A DNA stretch of 64,000 bases from Neorhizobium lilium. Its GTDB lineage: Bacteria; Pseudomonadota; Alphaproteobacteria; Rhizobiales; Rhizobiaceae. Every line of letters starts with the position of its first letter. Position 1 is the first letter of the stretch. The notes beneath the pieces were generated by a model. The model saw only the letters and a list, made by a program, of their open reading frames with translations. It did not search any database and was not told the DNA's origin. The stretch spans positions 372,001 through 436,000 of the forward strand of contig NZ_SBIP01000002.1 of assembly GCF_004053875.1 (NCBI RefSeq), in the 5' to 3' direction. The translations under genes and the position numbers were made by a program. Of the stretch, positions 27,305 through 36,229 are shown piece by piece.

Positions 27305-27346
27305 TGAATGATCTGCGTTGAATGATCGGCAAAGCAACCGATCATT
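27305..27346. repeat. Direct and inverted GATCATT repeats upstream of the small membrane protein
   Basis: TGAATGATC occurs at 27305-27313 and 27319-27327, and AATGATCGG (27321-27329) pairs perfectly with CCGATCATT (27338-27346) across eight bases. It could be an operator cluster or a hairpin in the leader of the small gene. Confidence 0.5.
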
Positions 27347-27553
27347 GCCCCGCTCGTTCCGCCGGCAGAACACAAGCAGACCTTTGCAATCCGCCCATCA
27401 GGCCCTTGTAGAAGCATGGCTGGGCCTTTGGTCCGAAGGCCGCACGGACCGAAGGCCAAGCCGGGAACGGACAGGCGGGGATAGCGATTGTGACGCCATG
27501 GCTGCTCATGTGGAGCAGGCAAGACCAGAAACGGAACAGCAAAGGAAAAGATC

Positions 27554-27952
27554 ATGAAAACCAAGGCTATTCTCATTTCGTCGATGCTCCTCGCCGGCCT
27601 TGCTCCGGCGGCATTCGCCCAGCAGGGCACAGTGAGTGGTGCAGCCGGCGGCGCCGTGACGGGCGCGATCGTCGGCGGCCCGATCGGCGCGGCAGTGGGC
27701 GGTGTCGTCGGTGCCGTCGCAGGCACGGCCATCGATCCGCCGCCGGAAAAGGTTGTGACCTATGTCCAGGAACAGCCCATGCCGGCTGACACGGTCGTGG
27801 TCCAGGAAAAGGTCGTCGTCGGCAAGCCCGTGCCGGAAACCGTCGTTCTGACCCCTGTACCCGACTCTCCGAAATATTCCTATGCGGTGGTCAACCGTGA
27901 GCGCGTCATCGTCGATCCGCAGACCCGCACGGTCGTAAAGGTCATCAACTAA
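27554..27952 (+). CDS. DUF1236-type exported glycine-zipper protein
   Basis: 132 residues: a signal peptide ending at AFAQ (residue 22), a glycine-zipper helix (GAAGGAVTGAIVGGPIGAAVGGVVGAVAG, residues 29-58), and a C-terminal domain with YSYAVVNRERVIVDPQTRTVVKVI that fits DUF1236, a family common in rhizobia and without known function. It stands alone with a terminator after it. Confidence 0.8.
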   Translation: MKTKAILISSMLLAGLAPAAFAQQGTVSGAAGGAVTGAIVGGPIGAAVGGVVGAVAGTAIDPPPEKVVTYVQEQPMPADTVVVQEKVVVGKPVPETVVLTPVPDSPKYSYAVVNRERVIVDPQTRTVVKVIN

Positions 27953-27974
27953 AAAGCAGGAAATATAAGAGCTT

Positions 27975-28009
27975 GCCCTGCAGCGCATTCGCGCCTGCGG
28001 GGCCTTTTC
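27975..28009 (+). terminator. Intrinsic terminator after the DUF1236 gene
   Basis: GCCCTGCAGCGC pairs with GCGCCTGCGGGGC (one bulged C, one G-T pair) around ATTC, followed by TTTTCGTTT. Confidence 0.75.
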
Positions 28010-28219
28010 GTTTCGCTCTTTACATCCGTAGAAGAGCAAAACCCGCACGCGTTGCACTGCTCCTGAAGCAACATTAGCTTCGATTCCCCTCATTTTTGGA
28101 ACAAACATGGTGGTTTTGCAGACGGCACTCGTTACTATCCGGCAAGAAAAGCAAGCCTTCGCAGGATAATGCCATCATCTGCAAAAGGGCTTGAATCAAC
28201 GGACAAGGGAGCCAACACG

Positions 28220-28879
28220 ATGACACTGCGGATCAATGACCTAGCACCGGATTTTACCGCCGAAACCACTCAAGGCACGATCCATTTCCATGACTGGATC
28301 GGCAGCGGCTGGGCCGTTCTCTTCTCGCATCCGAAGAACTTCACGCCGGTCTGCACCACCGAACTTGGTGCGATGGCGGGCCTTGAAGGCGAATTTCGCA
28401 GACGAGGCGTCAAGATCATCGGTATTTCGGTGGATCCCGTGGAGAGCCACGGAAAGTGGAAGGACGATATCCGCACTGCTACCGGCTACGACGTCGACTA
28501 TCCGCTGATCGGCGACCGCGACCTCAACGTCGCCAAGCTCTACGACATGCTGCCGGCCGAAGCCGGCTCCTCGTCCGACGGCCGCAGTCCGGCCGACAAT
28601 GCGACGGTTCGCTCCGTCTACGTCATCGGTCCGGACAAGAAGATCAAGCTGATCCTCACCTACCCGATGACCACGGGCCGCAACTTCAACGAAATCTTGC
28701 GCGCGATCGATTCGATCCAGCTGACGGCGAAGCACCAGGTGGCAACACCTGCCAACTGGCAGCAGGGCGACGACGTCATCATCACGGCGGCCGTTTCCAA
28801 CGAAGACGCGATTGCCCGCTTCGGCTCTTTCGACACGGTCCTGCCTTACCTGCGAAAGACCAAGCAGCCGGCAGCCTGA
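28220..28879 (+). CDS. 1-Cys peroxiredoxin (Prx6 type)
   Basis: 219 residues. The peroxidatic Cys lies in HPKNFTPVCTTE (residue 45 region); DRDLNVAKLYDML and TGRNFNEILRAIDS are Prx6 features, and the C-terminal extension has no resolving Cys in a conserved context. It reduces peroxides in the cytosol. ATG 28220 is chosen because the conserved N-terminus (LRINDLAPDFTAETTQG) starts there and AAGGGAG lies upstream. It shares a bidirectional terminator with the convergent TonB receptor gene. Confidence 0.93.
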   Translation: MTLRINDLAPDFTAETTQGTIHFHDWIGSGWAVLFSHPKNFTPVCTTELGAMAGLEGEFRRRGVKIIGISVDPVESHGKWKDDIRTATGYDVDYPLIGDRDLNVAKLYDMLPAEAGSSSDGRSPADNATVRSVYVIGPDKKIKLILTYPMTTGRNFNEILRAIDSIQLTAKHQVATPANWQQGDDVIITAAVSNEDAIARFGSFDTVLPYLRKTKQPAA

Positions 28880-28926
28880 CGGCTTATCCGCTCCAGAATG
28901 CGGCGGGCCTACCGAGTCGCGCAAAG

Positions 28927-28951
28927 AAAAGGCCCATCGCTGGGCCTTTTT
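28927..28951. terminator. Bidirectional intrinsic terminator
   Basis: AAAAGGCCCA and TGGGCCTTTT enclose a TCGC tetraloop, with a T run on the plus strand and A run serving the minus strand, between two convergent genes. Confidence 0.9.
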
Positions 28952-28974
28952 GAGGTTTCAAGTTATGGCCGGTC

Positions 28975-31128
28975 CTACCACACCTTGCTGAGCTTGAAGG
29001 TGATCGTCCGAGACTGGCCGTAACCGCAGAAATACTGGGTTGCGCAACCGGCAACATAGTCCTTGTCGAAAAGATTGGTGACGTTGAGTGCCGCCTTCCA
29101 ATCGTTCTTCTCGTAGTGGAGACCGGCATCGAACACGGTGGCATCGCCGACGCGAAGCGTGTTGGCGTTGTCCGCCCATGACTTGCCGCGATACCGCACG
29201 CCGGCCCCAAGGCCAAGGCCCTCAAGCGCACCTTCCGTGACAGTGTAGTCGAGCCAAAGGCCGGCGGTGCTCGCCGGAACGACGTAAGGCGTCTTGCCGA
29301 CCATGTCAGGGCTGCCCGGATACTTGGTAAACTCAAGATCCGTGTAGGAGTACGAAGCGATCGCCTTCCAGTTCTGGTCGATATTGAACTTGCCTTCGAG
29401 TTCGAAGCCGCGCGAACGGACGTTGCCAAGCTGCTGGTCGCCCACGCCGGGTATGCTGACCGTGTAATTGTCTTTGTCGATCTGGAAGACCGAAGCCGTG
29501 AGCATGCCGTCGAACCACGTCGGCTCGTATTTGACGCCTGCTTCGTACTGTTCGCCTTCTTCAGGCTTCAGCGCACCGTCTACGCTGGTGCCGACCAGCG
29601 GGCTGAAGAAGGTCGCAACGCTGGCATAGGGCGTCACGCCGTTCTTGAACTCATAGGCGATACCGGCGCGCCCACTCCAGGCGTGGTCGTCCGAGGAATA
29701 GTTCGTAAGGACGCCGTTGCGGTCGTTGGCTTCGCCATGGAGATAATCGTAGCGGCCGTTGAAGGTTGCGATAAAGCCGTCGCCGAACCTGATCTGATCC
29801 TGCGCATAGGCGCCGACCTGGTTCATCGTGACGATCTGGTGTGTACCAGGCGACAGGACCGGATCCGGGCCATAAACAGGGTTCTGCGGATCGATCGACG
29901 TCGGGAAACCAGCATATTTGTCGGTGTCGAGACGATAATAGCGATAGTCGATGCCGAACATGACAGTGTGGTTCGCACCGCCGAAATCGAAATCGTTTTC
30001 GAGGCGGTTGTCGATGTTGAAGGCATTGGCCCTGGACGTGATATCTTCCGCGTAACGGCCGATCAGTGCATCGGTCTGATCGAAGTCGAAGGCATAGACA
30101 TAACGTTCGCGCTTGTAGAGGTTCGCATAACGGGCGTTCTGCGTGAACTTCCAGCCGTTGTCGAATTCATGTTTGAATTCGTAGCCGACCATGGTCTGGT
30201 TGGCCCTGCCGATATCGTAGTCCTCGTTGCCGAGATACTGGTCGCGTCCGATCTTGCCATAGATCGGGTTGTCGACCACCGTTCCCATATAGGGAAGCAG
30301 GCCGTTGGTCGTATGGGTCTGGTCGAGGCCGCTGACATAGGCGTAGACGTTAAGTGTCGTCGTATCGCTCGGCGCGAAGGTGATCTGCGGCATGATGAAA
30401 CCGCGAAGATCGTTCGTGTCATCGACATAGCCGTCACCGCCGGCGACCTTGCCGGTCAGGCGGTAACTGACGGTATCGCTGTTGCCCAGTTTGTCGGAAA
30501 TATCGAAGCCGCCAAAAGCGTTGCCGTCGCTGTTAATGCCGGTCTCGGTGTAGAAATACGGCTGATCCGTCGGACGCTTGCCGACGAGATTGACCACGCC
30601 ACCGGCGTTCGCACCACCGACCAGGACCGAAGCAGGCCCCTTCAGCACTTCGATGCGCTCCAGCGCAAAGGCGTCGATCTGGAAATTGCCATAGGCCGTG
30701 CTGGTGAAAGGCAGGTTGTCGAGGCTGAGACCTGTCTGGCTCGCGTCGAAACCACGGATATAGATCCAGTCGGTATCGGGATCAGAACCATAAGGCTGCG
30801 TCAGGATGCCGGGCGTATAAGACAGAGCTTCGTCGACCTTCGTGATGACGCCGCGGTCGTCAAGTTCTTCGCGCCCGATAACCGATACCGACTGCGGAAT
30901 TTCCTTGAGGGGTGTGTCCGTCTTCGATCCGGTAGTCGATTGCTTGGCCACATAGCCCTTGACCGGACCTGTGCCGCTGTCGTCACCGGACTGAAGCACG
31001 ATCGGCGCCAAAGTCGTATTCTCAACCGCACTCTGCGCCTGTGCCGACCATGCGGCGCAGATTCCCGCCATGGCTACGCCCGCCCGCAAACTTGCGGTCC
31101 GCACGGAACTTCTCGTCAAATGACTCAT
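28975..31128 (-). CDS. TonB-dependent ferric siderophore receptor (FhuA/FoxA-like)
   Basis: 717 residues: a signal peptide ending near SAQAQ, a plug domain (LKEIPQSVSVIGREELDDRG, IYIRGFDASQTGLSLDNLP, ERIEVLKGPASVLVGGANAGGVVNLVGKRP) and a 22-strand barrel ending in the outer-membrane sorting residue Trp (FKLSKVW). The plug sequence matches the ferrichrome/hydroxamate receptor group. The extracellular Cys pair in AGCATQYFCGYG near the C-terminus is notable. A TGA-N9-TCA iron box lies 46 bases upstream. ATG 31128 has AGGGG eight bases upstream. Confidence 0.93.
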   Translation of the reverse strand: MSHLTRSSVRTASLRAGVAMAGICAAWSAQAQSAVENTTLAPIVLQSGDDSGTGPVKGYVAKQSTTGSKTDTPLKEIPQSVSVIGREELDDRGVITKVDEALSYTPGILTQPYGSDPDTDWIYIRGFDASQTGLSLDNLPFTSTAYGNFQIDAFALERIEVLKGPASVLVGGANAGGVVNLVGKRPTDQPYFYTETGINSDGNAFGGFDISDKLGNSDTVSYRLTGKVAGGDGYVDDTNDLRGFIMPQITFAPSDTTTLNVYAYVSGLDQTHTTNGLLPYMGTVVDNPIYGKIGRDQYLGNEDYDIGRANQTMVGYEFKHEFDNGWKFTQNARYANLYKRERYVYAFDFDQTDALIGRYAEDITSRANAFNIDNRLENDFDFGGANHTVMFGIDYRYYRLDTDKYAGFPTSIDPQNPVYGPDPVLSPGTHQIVTMNQVGAYAQDQIRFGDGFIATFNGRYDYLHGEANDRNGVLTNYSSDDHAWSGRAGIAYEFKNGVTPYASVATFFSPLVGTSVDGALKPEEGEQYEAGVKYEPTWFDGMLTASVFQIDKDNYTVSIPGVGDQQLGNVRSRGFELEGKFNIDQNWKAIASYSYTDLEFTKYPGSPDMVGKTPYVVPASTAGLWLDYTVTEGALEGLGLGAGVRYRGKSWADNANTLRVGDATVFDAGLHYEKNDWKAALNVTNLFDKDYVAGCATQYFCGYGQSRTITFKLSKVW

Positions 31129-31173
31129 CACTTCGCCCCTATCGCGTCGCGCTGAACGCGACCCCCAATAAGA

Positions 31174-31188
31174 TGAGTGATTAACTCA
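31174..31188. promoter_or_regulatory. RirA-like iron-responsive operator
   Basis: TGAGTGATTAACTCA fits TGA-N9-TCA, the iron-responsive operator described for RirA in rhizobia. It is upstream of the receptor gene, so iron-replete repression is expected. Confidence 0.5.
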
Positions 31189-31270
31189 ATATTATTATGA
31201 GAGCTTGCCCGGTTTTGGCAGCATTGAACGATCTTGGGCATTTTTACTTTTCGTTCAAAATTAATGGCGT

Positions 31271-32155
31271 CTAAGACCGGTGGATCACACGCCAGCGGGA
31301 GGGCGTGATGCCCACATGCCTGCGGAACACACGGCTGAAATGGGCATGATCGGCGAAACCTGTATCGGCTGCGATGGCTGTCAGCGGCTGGTCGTTGCGG
31401 AGCAGCATGTCCTTGGCCTTTTCGAGCCGCGCCCTTATCTGCCAATCATGGGGCGCAAGCCCAGTCGAAGCCTTGAACGAGTGGCTGAAATGCGATTGTG
31501 AAAGCCCCGTCAGGCTCGCCAGCTCCTCCAGGCGAATGGTGCGCAGGCAGTTCGCTTCGATGAAAGCGGTTGCCCGCCGCAACTGCCAGGGTGCCAGTGC
31601 GCTGCGCTTGCGCGCCGGCGATTTTCCCATCTTCAGGACGTCGATCAGCAGCGCCAGCGCCAGCCCATCTCCATAAAGGTCATGCAAGGGATCGGGATTG
31701 GCAACTTCCGCAGCGATGAGCTCCGCCAGCGCCATGATCCCCTGATCGAAGAACAGCAGGCGCGGATCTCTCAAGCGCTGGGGGTCGAGCTCCTCCCCGA
31801 GCCGCCGGCTGACGATGTCGGCATCGAAGTGGATGTCCAGGTGGCGAACGGACTGCACCTCATGAATATCCATCCAGAGGTCCATTCCGGCGGGGATGTA
31901 GCAGATCGGGCTTTGGCGGCTGTCCTGCAACTCGCCTTGGCCATCCTGCGAGCGCTTGACGGCGGGACGCCCTCGGCCCCGATGGTTGAGGAGAATGAAC
32001 AGCCTTGGATCGCGCGCCACATAATGTCCGCCGGCATAAGATGCGCATTCCACATCCCATAGATCGGCCGTGATACCGTTCCAATAGCGCCGGCGCAGGC
32101 CGCCGACTACGGAAAAGCCTTCGATCTGGTTGTTCATCCGCGGCTGAAACGTCAT
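31271..32155 (-). CDS. AraC-family transcriptional regulator of iron uptake genes
   Basis: 294 residues. The C-terminal 100 residues contain two HTH motifs of AraC proteins (IRLEELASLTGLSQSHFSHSFKASTGLAPHDWQ and LTAIAADTGFADHAHFSRVFRRHVGITPSRW). The N-terminal half is a sensing domain of unknown ligand. It lies just upstream of the siderophore receptor on the same strand and divergent from the siderophore reductase gene, like the AraC activators (for example RhrA) of rhizobial siderophore systems. ATG 32155 is tentative; the frame opens at TTG 32176. Confidence 0.88.
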   Translation of the reverse strand: MTFQPRMNNQIEGFSVVGGLRRRYWNGITADLWDVECASYAGGHYVARDPRLFILLNHRGRGRPAVKRSQDGQGELQDSRQSPICYIPAGMDLWMDIHEVQSVRHLDIHFDADIVSRRLGEELDPQRLRDPRLLFFDQGIMALAELIAAEVANPDPLHDLYGDGLALALLIDVLKMGKSPARKRSALAPWQLRRATAFIEANCLRTIRLEELASLTGLSQSHFSHSFKASTGLAPHDWQIRARLEKAKDMLLRNDQPLTAIAADTGFADHAHFSRVFRRHVGITPSRWRVIHRS

Positions 32156-32174
32156 GGCGAAATCCTGAACACGC

Positions 32175-32199
32175 AAACTTGCTTGTCTTTATCAAGTTT
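32175..32199. repeat. Inverted repeat between araC-type gene and siderophore reductase gene
   Basis: AAACTTG (32175-32181) and CAAGTTT (32193-32199) are perfect inverted copies 11 bases apart, just upstream of the regulator start. It could be an operator for the regulator or for an iron sensor. Confidence 0.4.
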
Positions 32200-32386
32200 A
32201 TTATCATGCTTCAATCCCGGCTCTCTGCTTCCGGCAGCTGCGGCCGCAAGGGTGCGATATCTGCGCGTTTTATCGCGCACGTAAGCGTTAACGTCACTCA
32301 ACGCGCATGATCGACCGGGCTCCTCCGTTTCGGTCTGCGCGGACTGTGTCCGGCAGGTCGAGGCGAACGCCCTATAAGGACACGAG

Positions 32387-33163
32387 ATGAACGAAGCAGC
32401 GACACAGCGACAACCCGTTCCGCAGGCGGGAGCTCGTATCGAGCGCATCCGCCATGACTTGAAACGCCGTGAACTGACGGTGACGGACGTGGTACAGGTC
32501 ACGCCGAACATGCGTCGCTTGACCCTGGCAGGGAACGACCTGGGCGATTTTGTCAGCGCCTCTCCGGACGATCACATCAAGATCTTCTTGCCGGCTTCCG
32601 ATGGAGAACTGGCAGCGCGCGATTATACGCCACGCCGCTATGACACCAAGGCCCGCCAATTCGTGCTTGATTTCGCCCTCCACGACGCAGGACCGGCGAC
32701 GGTGTGGGCAAGCCAGGCCAAGTCTGGCGACACATTGCTGATTGGCGGTCCACGCGGCTCCGCCGTCATCACCGGCGTCAGGCGTTGGCTCCTGGTCGGC
32801 GATGAAACCGCCCTCCCCGCTATCGGCAGGCGAATCGAGGAGGCGCATCAAGACGAGGACGTCACGGTCGTGGCCGTCGTAACGGGTGCGGCAGAAGAGC
32901 AGAGTTTCGACGGCATGTGCCGTCTCCGCACGACATGGGTGCACCGTCCCCTCGCGCGGGCGGCCGATGCCTCGCCGGTGCTGGCGGCGCTCGCTGCGGT
33001 CAATATCGAGGGTGAGACTTTCGCCTGGATCGCAGCAGAGGCATCTGTCGCAAGAGCCGTGCGGGCTTATCTCACGGAAAAGCGGAACCACCCGCTGACC
33101 TGGCTGAAAGCCTCAGGCTATTGGCTGCAGGGTCAGGCAGACGCCCACGAAAAGATCGAATGA
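32387..33163 (+). CDS. Siderophore-interacting FAD-dependent ferric reductase (SIP/ViuB family)
   Basis: 258 residues. FAD-binding region: ARDYTPRRYD around residue 77; DFALHDAGPATVWASQAKSGD and GGPRGSAVI follow; the C-terminal NAD(P)H-type region has WLLVGDETALPAIGRRIEE and WIAAEASVARAVRAYL. The family releases iron from ferric siderophores in the cytosol by reduction. It lies divergent from the AraC gene, so receptor, regulator and reductase form one iron-acquisition group. No inner-membrane siderophore transporter is present in the window. Confidence 0.92.
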   Translation: MNEAATQRQPVPQAGARIERIRHDLKRRELTVTDVVQVTPNMRRLTLAGNDLGDFVSASPDDHIKIFLPASDGELAARDYTPRRYDTKARQFVLDFALHDAGPATVWASQAKSGDTLLIGGPRGSAVITGVRRWLLVGDETALPAIGRRIEEAHQDEDVTVVAVVTGAAEEQSFDGMCRLRTTWVHRPLARAADASPVLAALAAVNIEGETFAWIAAEASVARAVRAYLTEKRNHPLTWLKASGYWLQGQADAHEKIE

Positions 33164-33223
33164 GGCTGAGAGGCCTCGGTCTGATTTGGCTGTGGCCCTA
33201 CTCATTGGAAGGCTTTGGCGCGC

Positions 33224-34021
33224 TCAGTCCTCCGGATGCCCCGCAGAGGTAAAGGCACCGCCTTGGTAGATGACGGCAGGATCCGTTGGATCCTGCTTGC
33301 CGGTGGCCGCCTCCACTTCAACTCGCCATTTGGAGGAACTGTCCTTCGGGCTCCAGCCCAGAAAAGCCGCGTTGCGGTTGTCCCACCATTGCTCGTCATT
33401 GGCGGACGCGCCGTAAATGACGGTATGGGCAAGCCGCGGCGTGGCGAAAGCTCGGCCGCAAAGCGAGACGAAATCGCGCTGGCTGAGCCAGGTGGCGAGC
33501 ATGCGCGGGTTGGCCGGTTTTTCGAAGCAGGAGCCGATGCGCACGGACAGCGTTTCCTGGCCGAACTTGCTGAAATACATGCTGGCGATGGCTTCACCGA
33601 AGACCTTGGACACGCCGTAGAGCGAATCGGGTCTGGGCGGCACATCGCTGTCGATATGTTCGTCACGTCGGTAATAGCCGACGACGTGGTTGGAGCTGGC
33701 AAATACGATACGCGGCTGGCCGCTATGTCGCGCCGCCTCGTAGAGATTGTAGAGGCCGACGATATTGCCCTGCAGGATCAGGTTGAACGGTCGTTCGATC
33801 GATACGCCACCCAGATGGATAACCCCATCGACCCCCTCCATCATCGTCGATACGCCGGCGGCATCGGCAAGATCGCTGCGGATAAAGGTCTCGCCGGCGC
33901 GCAAATCGGAGATCTCGGCAATATCCGATAGAACGACGGTCTCAGCCAGTTCGCCTAGCAGGGGCCGGATGCCCTGCCCGACGCCGCCCGCAGCCCCCGT
34001 CAGCAACAGCCTCTTCAACAT
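33224..34021 (-). CDS. udh: Uronate dehydrogenase (NAD-dependent)
   Basis: 265 residues, the exact length of characterised Agrobacterium Udh, an extended short-chain dehydrogenase. Rossmann start LLLTGAAGGVGQGIRPLL, VIHLGG, FASSNHVVGYY, catalytic SLYGVSKVFGE (YxxxK) and RIGSCFEKP. It oxidises D-galacturonate or D-glucuronate to the hexaro-1,5-lactone, the substrate of Gli encoded 24 kb away. GGGAGG lies seven bases upstream of ATG 34021. A perfect 9-base inverted repeat lies 51 bases upstream. Confidence 0.93.
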   Translation of the reverse strand: MLKRLLLTGAAGGVGQGIRPLLGELAETVVLSDIAEISDLRAGETFIRSDLADAAGVSTMMEGVDGVIHLGGVSIERPFNLILQGNIVGLYNLYEAARHSGQPRIVFASSNHVVGYYRRDEHIDSDVPPRPDSLYGVSKVFGEAIASMYFSKFGQETLSVRIGSCFEKPANPRMLATWLSQRDFVSLCGRAFATPRLAHTVIYGASANDEQWWDNRNAAFLGWSPKDSSSKWRVEVEAATGKQDPTDPAVIYQGGAFTSAGHPED

Positions 34022-34071
34022 GCAGATCCTCCCACTGGTCGCCTATGACATCAGCTTGTCTTATGTGCTTC

Positions 34072-34092
34072 GCATCTTATCCTATAAGATGC
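34072..34092. promoter_or_regulatory. Palindromic candidate operator upstream of udh
   Basis: GCATCTTAT (34072-34080) and ATAAGATGC (34084-34092) are perfect inverted copies three bases apart. The position fits a repressor site for udh, possibly for the FadR-type regulator of the kdgD operon. Confidence 0.5.
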
Positions 34093-34386
34093 CTCCTGCG
34101 TTTATTTTGCATTCTTCGACTCGCTTGGCAAGCGTTGGAAGGCCCGATCTGCGAGCCCACCGGCATGGATTGTATTGCACAAACTCAATCGCTATTAGGC
34201 TACACCCTTGCCTGCAGAACATATGTTACAAGCATTCGCCTTGTACGATGTGCAGGGTGACCGCCGCCACTATTCCAGCGCCTGAACCACTGCGTTCCAT
34301 TGATGCCCCTTGGACAGATGCGGAAGATATCCATATCTTTCTGCAGCGCATCTAAGGCGCGAGCCCTAGTCACACTGGAGAGAAGC
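34093..34386. other. Intergenic region between udh and DUF427 gene
   Basis: Divergent spacer of just under 300 bases beyond the udh palindrome. Short AT-rich stretches could hold promoters for both sides, but no convincing box pair, RNA or gene is seen. Confidence 0.3.
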
Positions 34387-34770
34387 ATGTCGGTCAAACC
34401 CATCAAGATCCCTGGTCCCGGCCATCCCATCACTGTCGAACCGGCTGCCCGTCGTATCCTGGTCAAACTGGGCGACCACATCATAGCCGACAGCACGAAT
34501 GCACTCGTCCTTCAGGAAGCCTCCTATCCAGCTGTCTACTATATTCCGCGCCAGGATGTGGACATGGCGGCGCTTGAGCGCAGCTCTCATTCGTCCCATT
34601 GCCCTTATAAGGGTGATGCGTCCTATTTCAGCATTTTGGAAGGCGGCGACCGGTCCCGCAACGCGGTCTGGTCTTACGAGGATCCGCATGCGGCGGTCTC
34701 GGCGATCAAGGACTTTCTTGCCTTCTATCCTGACCGTGTCGATTCCATCGATGCCCTGGATGAGGCTTAA
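34387..34770 (+). CDS. DUF427 domain protein
   Basis: 127 residues covering a single DUF427 domain: PARRILVKLGDHIIADSTNALVLQEASYPAVYYIPRQDV, then SHCPYKGDASYFSI and VWSYEDPHAA. This is the standard layout of the family, which has no firm biochemical function. ATG 34387 follows GGAGAGAAGC. The YjbQ gene starts 36 bases after its stop. Confidence 0.88.
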   Translation: MSVKPIKIPGPGHPITVEPAARRILVKLGDHIIADSTNALVLQEASYPAVYYIPRQDVDMAALERSSHSSHCPYKGDASYFSILEGGDRSRNAVWSYEDPHAAVSAIKDFLAFYPDRVDSIDALDEA

Positions 34771-34806
34771 ACGGGATCAAAGGCTACGTCCCCGGAGGAG
34801 AGATAT

Positions 34807-35229
34807 ATGCCGCAGGTTCTTCTATCTCTTTCGACGCGCGGCCGAGGGCTCTACGAGTTTACAGAGCAGGCCGAACAATTCGCACGCGGCAACACCGTGC
34901 AAGAAGGCCTGCTTACCGTTTTCGTCCGTCACACCTCCTGCTCGCTCATCATCCAGGAGAATGCAGATCCGGACGTGCGGCGCGACCTCGACACCTTCTT
35001 TTCCCGCTTGGTCCCGCGGACGGATCATCCGGACATGGGATGGGTGACGCATACGGTGGAAGGTCCCGACGACATGCCGGCTCACATCAAGGCGGCACTG
35101 ACGGCGGTGTCGATCGGCATTCCGGTGAAGGATGGGCGGCTATTGCTCGGAACCTGGCAGGGGATCTACCTTTTCGAACACCGGGACCGGCCTCACAGTC
35201 GCGAAATTGTTCTTCACTTGTCGGCCTGA
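34807..35229 (+). CDS. YjbQ/UPF0047 family protein
   Basis: 140 residues. The family signature VRHTSCSLIIQENADPDVRRDL is at residues 40-61, with GTWQGIYLFEHRDRPHSREIVLHL at the C-terminus; conserved His and Glu may bind metal. Some members show weak thiamine phosphate synthase activity, but the cellular role is not settled. GGAGGAGA precedes ATG 34807. It probably shares a transcript with the DUF427 gene. Confidence 0.9.
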   Translation: MPQVLLSLSTRGRGLYEFTEQAEQFARGNTVQEGLLTVFVRHTSCSLIIQENADPDVRRDLDTFFSRLVPRTDHPDMGWVTHTVEGPDDMPAHIKAALTAVSIGIPVKDGRLLLGTWQGIYLFEHRDRPHSREIVLHLSA

Positions 35230-35289
35230 GATTTTCCAACTGCGTCAAGCAGGCTGGGCGGGCTGCACGTCCCCTTCGGAACGCGTAAC

Positions 35290-35322
35290 ATGGATGCGCC
35301 CGACCGCGACGGGCGCATCCAT
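35290..35322. terminator. Bidirectional hairpin between yjbQ-like and SIMPL genes
   Basis: ATGGATGCGCCCG and CGGGCGCATCCAT form a perfect 13-base stem with a seven-base loop between two convergent genes. T tracts are short on both sides. Confidence 0.75.
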
Positions 35323-35332
35323 TCTTCGACGC

Positions 35333-36082
35333 TTACTGTTCGAGCGCAAAGGTCACGTTGACGGTGACACTATAGCTGTTCTCGCCACCGGCGACCGGAA
35401 CCGAATCTTCCATTTGCTTGGCCACCAACATGCGCATCATCGGCGCAGGCATAGCCATCGGTGTGTCTTCGTTGATCTGGAGAACGCGCCCGAGCTTGAC
35501 GCCCGCCGCTTCCGCGAGCGTTTTCGCCTTGGCGACCGCGTTGGCGACAGCCGCCTTGCGGGCATCGGCCAGTACGGCATCTGGCTTGTCGTTGGTGAAG
35601 CTGATCTGACCGCCCTGGTTCACCCCGAGCTTTACGGAAGCGTCGATCAGGCTGCCAAGCTTGGCAAGATCCCGGACCTTCACGGACACGCTGTTGGAGA
35701 CTTCATATCCCACGACCTCAGGCGGCGGAGGCGCAGCGCCGTTCTTGGGTTCGGTCTGGCGATACTGAGGCTGGATCGAAAAATTGCTTGTCTGGATGTC
35801 GCGCTCTGCCACGCCGGCATTGCGAAGCGAAGCCAGCACATCCTTCATTGCGGCACTATTGGCAGAGAGCGCCGCATCGGCCGTCTTGGCATTACGTACG
35901 ACCGCGAGCGACAGGAAAGCCATGTCCGGCGCCACGGAGGCCTCGCCCTGACCGGCAACGATGATCATGGGTTCCCGCGGACGGGCATCCTGCGCCAGAA
36001 GAGAACCGCTATGGAAAAGGAAGGGCACGCTAACGGCAGCCAGCATTGCGATCTTGGAAAAACGAGTGGGGGCTATGGACAT
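35333..36082 (-). CDS. SIMPL-domain periplasmic protein
   Basis: 249 residues: a signal peptide ending at LLAQ (residue 31) and a SIMPL domain with IIVAGQGEASVAPDMAFLSLAVV, VAERDIQTSNFSIQPQY and YEVSNSVSVKVRDLAKLG. Bacterial members (DUF541, E. coli YggE) are linked to oxidative stress, but the mechanism is unknown. It is the last gene before the tRNA and island on this side. Confidence 0.9.
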   Translation of the reverse strand: MSIAPTRFSKIAMLAAVSVPFLFHSGSLLAQDARPREPMIIVAGQGEASVAPDMAFLSLAVVRNAKTADAALSANSAAMKDVLASLRNAGVAERDIQTSNFSIQPQYRQTEPKNGAAPPPPEVVGYEVSNSVSVKVRDLAKLGSLIDASVKLGVNQGGQISFTNDKPDAVLADARKAAVANAVAKAKTLAEAAGVKLGRVLQINEDTPMAMPAPMMRMLVAKQMEDSVPVAGGENSYSVTVNVTFALEQ

Positions 36083-36229
36083 GGATCTCCCTCGGGGTTG
36101 TGGTTCTGACTGGCACCGATATCTGGCAGATCATGAACGCAGGCCGAACAGCTTGGCTCTACGCCGACTCGCGCCGGGCGCCTGCTTCTACCTGAGGCTT
36201 CAATGTGAAGCCTTTACGGCAAGACCTTG

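Noticed and set aside
29683-31155. Long plus-strand open frame (490 codons)
   Set aside because: It lies fully antisense to the TonB receptor, whose motifs and signal peptide are clear; the antisense product has no recognisable domain.
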